A stretch of DNA of 5,184 nucleotides from Thermoguttaceae bacterium (GTDB lineage: Bacteria; Planctomycetota; Planctomycetia; Pirellulales; Thermoguttaceae): NCBI GenBank assembly GCA_024653385.1, contig JANLFZ010000290.1, positions 1-5,184 on the forward strand. The letters are read 5' to 3'. Positions 1 to 5,184 of the stretch are shown here, in pieces (the stretch's first letter is position 1; each line of letters starts with the position of its first letter). The translations under genes and the position numbers were made by a program. The notes below the pieces were generated by a model that saw nothing but the letters and a program-made list of their open reading frames with translations, made no database searches and was not told the DNA's origin.

Positions 1-104
1 CGCAAGCGCCCTTGCTCTCTCATGTTTGCCCAACTGATTGTTTTACAGGCCCTAAGCGGCGTTGCGTGATCCTGCGAGCGTTTGGGACGGCTGGTTCACT
101 GCGG

Positions 105-127
105 GCTTGGGCGCCCCGGGCCCAAGC
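105..127 (-). terminator. Inverted repeat after the cytochrome gene, possible terminator
   Basis: GCTTGGGC at 105-112 and GCCCAAGC at 120-127 form a perfect 8-bp stem with a 7-base loop. It starts about 22 bases past the stop codon of the minus-strand cytochrome gene. No T-run follows it on the minus strand, so it is not a classical intrinsic terminator. It may stabilise the 3' end of the transcript or assist factor-dependent termination. The rest of 1-149 shows no gene or RNA that I can support. Confidence 0.35.
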
Positions 128-149
128 GGCCACTTGCGCCGCCGGGGCC

Positions 150-767
150 CTACGGCGCCTTCATCAGCGGCTTGCGCACGGCGTCGTGCAGCGCGTGGCA
201 GTCGCGGCAGTGGTCCAGCGGCCCGGTCAGGTTCGCGTGCGTGGACTGGAACCGGTCGCGGCGGTGACACGCGAAACAGGCGTCCGACGGCTTGAGCGCC
301 CCGACCTCCAGGCGGCCGTTCGTTTCGTGGGTGGCGTGGCAGCCCGAACACCGGCGCTGGGCGTTGATCGAGTGCAGGTAGTGGAGCGGCCAGTCTTTCG
401 GCCCGTCGTGTTCCTCCTCGCTCAGGGCCACGACGAATCGGACGGAGCGGTTGCCGACGCGGATTTCGTGCGTCCCCGGACACAAGCCCACCTTGGCCAC
501 GCGGAGCGGCGGCTCGAACGGCTCCCAGGGCTGCGGCTGGCCGTCCACGTAAAGATCGCCCTGTCCTCCCTTGACGATCACGTGGAACGTTCCCACCATG
601 AGGATGGCACGATCGGGCGGGAAGATGATTTTCCCGCCCGAGGGGCGCATCGGTTCGGCGCCGCGGTCTTCGCACACGACGACGCCTCCCCCAGTGGCGA
701 CAAGGCACCAAACCACGATGGCCCCAAGGGCCCAGGCCGGGCGAATTGTCGTGCGGCCCGCCATCAT
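150..767 (-). CDS. Triheme c-type cytochrome-like protein with N-terminal beta domain
   Basis: This 205-residue protein probably carries covalently bound heme on the outer side of the cytoplasmic membrane and transfers electrons; the partner is unknown. Residues 11-31 are a hydrophobic segment, either a signal peptide or an uncleaved anchor. C32 follows V-V-V, which is a poor lipobox. Residues 45-115 look like a small beta-sandwich, with alternating hydrophobic strands and the turn motifs YVDG (73-76) and CPGTHEIRVG (96-105). The C-terminal part has three CxxCH motifs: CSGCH (140-144), CFACH (164-168) and CRDCH (187-191), spaced 23-24 residues apart. The first and third extend to CxxCHxxH. 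H129, H132, H147, H177, H186 and H194 are candidate second axial ligands, so bis-His hemes are possible. The start is supported by GGGAG seven bases upstream. The regular spacing recalls doubled-CxxCH (cytochrome c3/NapC-like) proteins. The heme-protein call is firm; the exact family and the role of the beta domain are inferred. Confidence 0.85.
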   Translation of the reverse strand: MMAGRTTIRPAWALGAIVVWCLVATGGGVVVCEDRGAEPMRPSGGKIIFPPDRAILMVGTFHVIVKGGQGDLYVDGQPQPWEPFEPPLRVAKVGLCPGTHEIRVGNRSVRFVVALSEEEHDGPKDWPLHYLHSINAQRRCSGCHATHETNGRLEVGALKPSDACFACHRRDRFQSTHANLTGPLDHCRDCHALHDAVRKPLMKAP

Positions 768-774
768 CCAACCG

Positions 775-779
775 CTCCC
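775..779 (-). promoter_or_regulatory. Shine-Dalgarno site of the triheme cytochrome gene
   Basis: On the minus strand the sequence GGGAG lies seven bases before the first of two consecutive ATG codons (765-767, then 762-764). The spacing favours the first ATG as the start. Confidence 0.55.
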
Positions 780-915
780 ACTCTGCCAGAGCCGTGTTCT
801 TTGACCACCGCGCAGGCGACCTGCGTCGCATCGAGGCGCTTCTGCCGAGTGTACCGGCGCATGGCCGCCGAATCAAGCTGCCGCTTCTCGGGCGGCCACG
901 GGGCTTCTGGGATGG

Positions 916-945
916 TTGCCGTGGTCGCGTGCGGCATCATAGAAT
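916..945 (+). promoter_or_regulatory. Candidate sigma70-type promoter of the PAC2 gene
   Basis: TTGCCG (916-921) matches four of six bases of the -35 consensus, and TAGAAT (940-945) matches five of six of the -10 consensus, with an 18-base spacer. The -10 box ends only six bases before the ATG at 952, so the predicted transcription start would fall at or next to that ATG. There is no Shine-Dalgarno sequence before it, which fits a leaderless mRNA. The match is by eye and could be chance. Confidence 0.4.
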
Positions 946-951
946 ACCGTC

Positions 952-1785
952 ATGACTTCAACCTCGACCGATCCGCTGATCTTTCTGCGGCGTCCTTCGC
1001 TCTCCCAAGGCACGCTCGTACTCGCGCTAAGCGGTTGGATGGATGGGGGCGATGTTTCGACGGGCACGGTGACGCGACTGGTGCACTTGCTCGATGCCCA
1101 GCCATTCGCCGAGATCGATCCCGAGCCGTTCTATCTATTCAACTTCCCGGGATCGATGGAGATCGCCGCCCTGTTCCGTCCCCACGTGGTGATCGAGGAC
1201 GGACTCGTCGCCTCCTGCGAGATGCCGACGAACGTGTTCTCGGCCCACGAACCGGCGAACCTGGCGTTCTTCATCGGGAAGGAGCCGAATCTGCAGTGGC
1301 GGACCTTCGGGCAATGCGTGTTTCGTCTTGCCCGCGATGTCGGCGTGCGGCGAATCGTCTTTGTGGGCTCGTTCGGCGGGGCCGTGCCGCACACCCGCGA
1401 ACCGCGGCTGTACGTCACGTGTTCCGACGCCGGCCTGTTGCCCGAGATGGACCAGTACGGCTTGCGCCGCAGCGGCTATCGCGGGCCGGGCTCGTTCACC
1501 AGCTACCTGATGTCGCGGGCCGGCGCCGAGGGGTTCGAAATGGTCTCCTTGGCCGCGGAGATTCCCAGCTATCTCCAGGGCACCAACCCGCGTTGCATCG
1601 AGGCCGTTACCCGGCGCCTGGCCAAGATGCTCAAGCTGCCGCTCGACCTGGCATCGCTCCGCGCGGCAAGCACCGAATGGGAACTCCAGATCTCAGCGAT
1701 CATCGAGGAGAACCAGGAACTGGCCAACACCGTGCGGCAGTTGGAAGAGGCCTACGACACCGAATTGCTCCAGCACGAAGAATGA
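952..1785 (+). CDS. PAC2 family protein (proteasome assembly chaperone-like fold)
   Basis: This 277-residue protein has no signal peptide or membrane segment and is probably cytoplasmic. It matches the PAC2 (former DUF75) pattern: an N-terminal strand followed by SGWMDGGDV (27-35), corresponding to the family's GWxDAG signature; FIGKEPNLQWRTF (107-119), matching the usual G-x-EP...W-x-x-F segment; VGSFGGAVPHTREP (138-151); YRGPGSFTSYLM (176-187), the family's glycine-rich segment; and EIPSYL (203-208). Residues about 240-277 are charged and helical and look like a coiled coil. The length is normal for bacterial members. The eukaryotic and archaeal relatives include proteasome assembly chaperones. 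The function of bacterial members is poorly known, and no proteasome gene is in the window. The ATG at 952 is favoured because the conserved domain starts within 20 residues of it, although it lacks a ribosome binding site. Family assignment is confident; the cellular role is not. Confidence 0.88.
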   Translation: MTSTSTDPLIFLRRPSLSQGTLVLALSGWMDGGDVSTGTVTRLVHLLDAQPFAEIDPEPFYLFNFPGSMEIAALFRPHVVIEDGLVASCEMPTNVFSAHEPANLAFFIGKEPNLQWRTFGQCVFRLARDVGVRRIVFVGSFGGAVPHTREPRLYVTCSDAGLLPEMDQYGLRRSGYRGPGSFTSYLMSRAGAEGFEMVSLAAEIPSYLQGTNPRCIEAVTRRLAKMLKLPLDLASLRAASTEWELQISAIIEENQELANTVRQLEEAYDTELLQHEE

Positions 1786-1792
1786 CGCTTCG

Positions 1793-1812
1793 GCGGCGCC
1801 GGCAGGCGCCGC
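1793..1812. terminator. GC-rich hairpin between convergent genes, possible terminator
   Basis: GCGGCGCC (1793-1800) and GGCGCCGC (1805-1812) form a perfect 8-bp stem with the loop GGCA, starting seven bases after the PAC2 stop codon. It could stop or protect the PAC2 transcript and, read from the other side, the glycosidase transcript. Neither strand has a T-run after it, so an intrinsic terminator is not proven. Confidence 0.4.
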
Positions 1813-1826
1813 GCCAACGCCAAGTT

Positions 1827-1868
1827 CCGGCGGGCACTTCGGCCAGGCGGCATTGCGTATTCCGCCGG
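1827..1868. repeat. Second inverted repeat in the convergent gap
   Basis: CCGGCGG (1827-1833) pairs with CCGCCGG (1862-1868). A G-T pair and an A-T pair can extend the 7-bp stem outward. The 28-base loop is long. On the minus strand the repeat begins four bases after the glycosidase stop codon, so it could form at the 3' end of that mRNA. No T-run follows. In GC-rich sequence a repeat of this size can arise by chance. Confidence 0.25.
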
Positions 1869-1872
1869 GAAG

Positions 1873-4104
1873 TCACGGCGCAGGCCGGATCTTGACCGCC
1901 ACGTCGCTGGCCAGCGGGGGAACTCGAAGGGTCAACTTGCCGCCGCGGACCTCCGCAGGCTCGGTCCGGGCCACGGCGCCTTTCCACGTTTCCCACCACT
2001 CCACGCGATGGGGCCCGTCGGGCAGGCCCACCACATCGAGCGCAAACGCCCCCACGTCGCCGACCTTGCCCTGTCCGTGGTTGTACCAGCAACTTTCGCG
2101 GTTCTGGATCCACAGCATGGCCAGCCGTTGGGTCTTCATGCCGCACACCAGCACGTTGGGGCGGTCGAGCACCTTGCACCCGGTGAACGTGTACTTGGCG
2201 ACGGCGACCCAGTCTTTGCCGAGGTTGTCGACGCGAATGCGGTGCCGGCCGGCGGGAACCTCGACGGCGACCTGTTCGTCGTAGGTCGTCTCCCAGAGCT
2301 TCCACTGCGGCCGATACACGCTCTTCTTGCCCAGCTTCTCGCCGCACGGCAGCGCCCGCTCCAAGGCCTGCCGGTCGTCGATCCAGATGCGGAGCAGTCC
2401 GGAGCTGGACACCGTATCGACGTGAACGGCGAACTTGCCGGGCTGGGGGTATTCGACGACGAATGTCGGCGGGTTCTTCAGATCGCGGTGGCCGTCGCCG
2501 TGGAGCAAGCGCAAGGGCAGCCGGTCGCCCTCGACCTGGCCGTCGCTTTGGAGCACGAACTCGTTGTGCTCGGGTTTGCCCCAGCGGTTCTGCGGAATGA
2601 TGACCGCGTCGCGGGTTTCGGGCTTGCGGGCCTTGTCGACGAACTCGGGCGCGGTGGTATCGAGCCATTCCCACCGGGCCGTGCCCAGGGGTACGTCCTT
2701 GGTGAACCGCTCCAAGGCGGTGAAGTGGAAGTACAGGTTCAAGGGGTCGATATAGTTCTCGTGCCACCACGGCATGGGTCCGCCCGCGCAGAAGCTGAAC
2801 AGGCCCGACCAGAGCCCGTTGTGGATCGCCCAGCCCTTGGGGTCCTTGTCGGCCGTGGTGCTGTGGCTGCGGATGCCGAACTCGCCGAAGATATGGGGTT
2901 TCTGGTAGCGCTTCCACTGGTGCAAGCTGTAGCGGCGGACCGTCTCGGCCACGTTGCCGTCGTCGTTGGTGTAACAGTGCGTCTGAACGAGGTCGATCGC
3001 CGGCAGGTCCCAGAACTGCTCGGGGCCCGTGTTGCTCCAGAAACTCGTGGTGATCAGGTGCCCGAACGGGTCGATGGCCCGCAGGTGCTCCGACATCTCC
3101 TTGTGCCACGCGAGCTGGATCGAGTCGGGCGAATTCTCCCAGCCCTCGAATTCGTTGCCGAATTCCCAACAGAGCACGTTCGTGCTGTAACCCCACCGCG
3201 CCACGGTGTAGCGGAGCCGCTTCTTGTAGAATCGCCGGGCCGTCTCGTCGGTGAACCAGTCGGCGGGCGTCTTGCACGGGCCGCCATTGCGGGCATTGAA
3301 GGGGTTCCGTTCCCAACCCCGCTCGCGGAAATCCTGGTGCGTATCCATGCACATCATGAAGTACATGCCGAGTTGCCGGGCCTGGTCGAGCACGAGGTCG
3401 ATCCTCGCGGCCGCGTCCTGCCGGTACCAGCCGAGCCGGTCCATCCACTCGATGCCGAATCCGCCCGACGACATCCACCAGCGGTTGTAGTTCTCGCCCG
3501 CGCCGGCGAGCTTGCGCATGGCCTCGTCGCCGAGTTGCCCTTGGGTGTGGTAGATCGGCACGTTGTGGCCGATGGGAAAGAACCCCCGGCCGGTGTCGAA
3601 TGCGAGGTAATGGGGATCGACCTTGCTTTGGCGCACGAAGCCGGGGTTCTGGCCGGCCACCGCCTCGAACGAGCCCTCGCCCGAGCGAACCTCGCCGCTT
3701 CGGTCGCCCAGGACCAAGCGCCACGTGTACCGTCCTGTCTCGCGGGGCGCGAACCGAACGGCCCAATAGCCCTCGCCGTCGGGCGCCATCGTCTCGCGCC
3801 CGTCCCGGATGTCGCGCTTCTGGCGTACCATGAAGAAACCGGGCACGCGGATTTCGGTGCCCGAGGGGGCGCGGAACACGGCGTCCAGTCGCACCTCGTC
3901 GGGGTCGAAGGGATTGTCGTACGTCGCGGCGAGGTCGACGCGCAACTCCAGCTTCTCGTACTGCCCGACCTTCGTGGCGCTCGGGACGACTTGTCCGATC
4001 GCCAGGCGCTTTCGCACGGGACGGAAGTCGCTCGTCTTGGGTTGGGCCGCAACCGCGTGGGCCGCCGCCAGCAGGCAGGCGGCAAGCATCAAGATCCGTT
4101 GCAT
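1873..4104 (-). CDS. Secreted DUF5060-type glycoside hydrolase, clan GH-A-like
   Basis: This 743-residue exported protein probably hydrolyses a polysaccharide or glycan with retention of configuration; the substrate is unknown. Residues 1-20 form a signal peptide ending in AVAA. Residues about 35-150 match the DUF5060 N-terminal beta-sandwich, rich in strands and ending in GRYTWRLVLGD (124-134). Residues about 160-480 look like a TIM barrel: FFPIGHN (175-181), RWWMSS (208-213), WEFGNE (313-318), QTHCY (374-378), IFGEFG (405-410) and PWWHEN (445-450). In clan GH-A enzymes the acid/base Glu follows Asn after strand 4 and the nucleophile Glu ends strand 7, so E318 and E408 are the likely catalytic pair, with H376 and Y378 near the site. 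Residues about 545-645 and 650-743 look like two further beta-sandwich domains, possibly carbohydrate-binding. The start has a good ribosome binding site. The gene lies 47 bases after the beta-helix gene and is probably in its operon. Hydrolase fold is likely; exact GH family is not assigned. Confidence 0.85.
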   Translation of the reverse strand: MQRILMLAACLLAAAHAVAAQPKTSDFRPVRKRLAIGQVVPSATKVGQYEKLELRVDLAATYDNPFDPDEVRLDAVFRAPSGTEIRVPGFFMVRQKRDIRDGRETMAPDGEGYWAVRFAPRETGRYTWRLVLGDRSGEVRSGEGSFEAVAGQNPGFVRQSKVDPHYLAFDTGRGFFPIGHNVPIYHTQGQLGDEAMRKLAGAGENYNRWWMSSGGFGIEWMDRLGWYRQDAAARIDLVLDQARQLGMYFMMCMDTHQDFRERGWERNPFNARNGGPCKTPADWFTDETARRFYKKRLRYTVARWGYSTNVLCWEFGNEFEGWENSPDSIQLAWHKEMSEHLRAIDPFGHLITTSFWSNTGPEQFWDLPAIDLVQTHCYTNDDGNVAETVRRYSLHQWKRYQKPHIFGEFGIRSHSTTADKDPKGWAIHNGLWSGLFSFCAGGPMPWWHENYIDPLNLYFHFTALERFTKDVPLGTARWEWLDTTAPEFVDKARKPETRDAVIIPQNRWGKPEHNEFVLQSDGQVEGDRLPLRLLHGDGHRDLKNPPTFVVEYPQPGKFAVHVDTVSSSGLLRIWIDDRQALERALPCGEKLGKKSVYRPQWKLWETTYDEQVAVEVPAGRHRIRVDNLGKDWVAVAKYTFTGCKVLDRPNVLVCGMKTQRLAMLWIQNRESCWYNHGQGKVGDVGAFALDVVGLPDGPHRVEWWETWKGAVARTEPAEVRGGKLTLRVPPLASDVAVKIRPAP

Positions 4105-4110
4105 GGTTTT

Positions 4111-4116
4111 CTCCCT
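4111..4116 (-). promoter_or_regulatory. Shine-Dalgarno site of the glycoside hydrolase gene
   Basis: On the minus strand AGGGAG lies six bases upstream of the ATG at 4102-4104. This fixes the start directly before a clean signal peptide. The site falls in the 47-base gap after the beta-helix gene, where no terminator-like hairpin is visible, consistent with co-transcription. Confidence 0.65.
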
Positions 4117-4151
4117 GACGTGATGGAGGTCGGATGGGCAGTCGGTCGCGC

Positions 4152-5184
4152 CTAGTGCCCGGCCCCGACGCCGAACCGCATCGGCGGCGCGCCGCGCTGG
4201 TGGGCGCCCATGTCGGGCGCGGGGCCCGAAAAGTCGCTCGTGAAATTGGGGATCGCCACGCCGGCCCCGGCGCCGGGACTCGTCGGCGCCAGTTGGAACC
4301 GGCCGGTCTTGGTCGCCGAGTCGAATCCCGCCCCGGCCGCGTAGACCGGCTCGCCGCGCACGCCGTGCGCCTCGTGGCCCTTGGGCACCCTGCCGTTGTA
4401 AAGGTCGTAGTCGAAGTCGTTGTCGACATTCTGCCGGTTATTGCTGACGCTGTGGCCCGTTGGGGATCGCACGTGGAGGATGTTGTTGCGCGAGACCACG
4501 TGCTTGACGATGCGGTCGCCGCCGAGGCCGCCCTGGGGCAGCCACTCGTCCTCGCGGAAGATCGTGTTGTGGAAGATGTACATGTGCCCCGTCATCCACT
4601 GCTCGCCGCCGGCGTAGCCCATCTTCAGAAAGTACAAGCCCAAGGCGTCGCGGTCGCGCTGGCTGCGGCCGGCCACGTTTTCCCAGATATACAAAGGACC
4701 GATCGAACCGGCGGCGTTGCCGATGGCCATGAGGGTCTGGGTGATGTAGTTGCCCCAGACGCGCACATTGCGGCTGCCGCCTTCGACCTCCAGGCCGTCG
4801 TCCCAGCAGTGGCTGACCAGGTTGCCGTAGATGTCGGAATCGGGCCCGGGCGAGCCGCGGAAACTGCCGTTGCTGCCGCCGCCGATGCCGTCATTGTACA
4901 TGTGGTCCAAGTCCGACCAGCACTCGTTGTAGCGGATCACGTGGTTGCCGGCCGTGTCGAACAGCGATATGCACTGGGGGCCGGTCGTGTGGCGGCGGAA
5001 CCGTTCATCCCAAGGGTTCGTGGTCCAACGGGGATGGTGCAACTTGCAGCGCTGGACGATCAGACGCTCGAGGGTGCGGCTGCGCGAGAGGATGGCCGAG
5101 TCGTAATCGCGCCCGAAACCGGTTTCGGGATTGCGCCGTCCCCAGTCGGAGATGTCGCAATCTTCGATCACGATGTCGTGTCCG
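4152..5184 (-). CDS. Right-handed parallel beta-helix protein, 5' end outside the window
   Basis: Only the C-terminal 343 residues are visible. The reading frame stays open to the right edge (Gly-His-Asp-Ile before the GTG at 5169-5171), so that GTG is an internal valine codon and the true start lies beyond 5184. Short strand-and-turn repeats recur throughout, such as IVIEDCDIS, LIVQRCKLHH, HVIRYNECW, SDIYGNLVSH, VRVWGNYIT, MYIFHNTIF and VSRNNILHV. These show the Asn ladders and hydrophobic beta strands of pectate-lyase-like beta-helices (Beta_helix/NosD-type). WDDGLEVEG (4779-4805) is a conserved-looking acidic patch. The end, with APTSPGAG and later PDMGAHQRG, is the usual closing segment of such proteins. 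No dockerin, sorting signal or membrane anchor is seen at the C-terminus. Beta-helix proteins bind, lyse or hydrolyse polysaccharides; which applies here is unknown. The neighbouring secreted glycosidase supports an extracytoplasmic glycan role. The fold is confident, catalysis is not. Confidence 0.85.
   Translation of the reverse strand, partial: GHDIVIEDCDISDWGRRNPETGFGRDYDSAILSRSRTLERLIVQRCKLHHPRWTTNPWDERFRRHTTGPQCISLFDTAGNHVIRYNECWSDLDHMYNDGIGGGSNGSFRGSPGPDSDIYGNLVSHCWDDGLEVEGGSRNVRVWGNYITQTLMAIGNAAGSIGPLYIWENVAGRSQRDRDALGLYFLKMGYAGGEQWMTGHMYIFHNTIFREDEWLPQGGLGGDRIVKHVVSRNNILHVRSPTGHSVSNNRQNVDNDFDYDLYNGRVPKGHEAHGVRGEPVYAAGAGFDSATKTGRFQLAPTSPGAGAGVAIPNFTSDFSGPAPDMGAHQRGAPPMRFGVGAGH

Noticed and set aside
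2..15. Small inverted repeat GCAAG/CTTGC at the left edge, possible terminator of an upstream plus-strand gene
   Set aside because: The stem is only 5 bp, no T-run follows and the upstream gene cannot be seen.
90..106. GGTTCACTG resembling a tRNA T-loop
   Set aside because: The flanking bases do not pair as a T-stem, and no anticodon or acceptor stem can be drawn around it.
52..876. Minus-strand open frame of 274 codons overlapping the cytochrome gene
   Set aside because: It reads the same bases in another frame and contains no heme motifs or hydrophobic export segment; the 205-residue frame with three CxxCH motifs is clearly the real one.
12..1895. Plus-strand open frame of 627 codons
   Set aside because: It crosses the antisense of the cytochrome gene, the intergenic region and an alternative frame of the PAC2 gene. 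The translation is Arg- and Ala-rich with no coherent domain.
2008..4155. Very long open frame on the plus strand opposite the glycoside hydrolase gene
   Set aside because: It mirrors the real minus-strand gene almost end to end. GC-rich codon use keeps stops out of antisense frames. Its translation shows no recognisable domain, while the minus-strand frame has a signal peptide, catalytic motifs and a ribosome binding site.
1700..4429. Minus-strand open frame of 909 codons
   Set aside because: It is a frame-shifted reading of the glycosidase and beta-helix genes, dominated by Arg, Pro, Ala and Gly without domain motifs, and it runs across the ends of both well-supported genes.

Overview
This GC-rich window reads as bacterial chromosome, most likely from a Planctomycetota-type organism. 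That guess rests on gene content: a secreted DUF5060-type glycosidase next to a parallel beta-helix protein, a small multiheme c-type cytochrome with an N-terminal beta domain, and a PAC2-family protein. No rRNA, tRNA, mobile element or CRISPR array is visible, and nothing in the window fixes the taxonomy.

Layout from left to right. Bases 1-149 hold no gene, only an inverted repeat just past the end of the first gene. Bases 150-767 (minus) encode a 205-residue exported or membrane-anchored protein with three CxxCH heme-attachment motifs. Bases 768-951 are a divergent intergenic region with a candidate promoter almost touching the next start codon. Bases 952-1785 (plus) encode a 277-residue PAC2-family protein. 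Bases 1786-1872 separate two convergent genes and carry two GC-rich inverted repeats. Bases 1873-4104 (minus) encode a 743-residue secreted glycoside-hydrolase-like protein. After a 47-base gap, bases 4152-5184 (minus) encode the C-terminal part of a right-handed parallel beta-helix protein that runs off the right edge.

How the genes fit together. The beta-helix protein and the glycosidase share a strand, are closely spaced and are probably co-transcribed with the beta-helix gene first. They look like a small polysaccharide-processing unit acting outside the cytoplasm, with unknown substrate. The cytochrome-like gene and the PAC2 gene are divergently transcribed and have no visible functional link to that pair. 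No clearly new system is evident. The points most worth following up are the glycosidase/beta-helix pair, the beta-domain plus triheme architecture, and the possibly leaderless PAC2 transcript.
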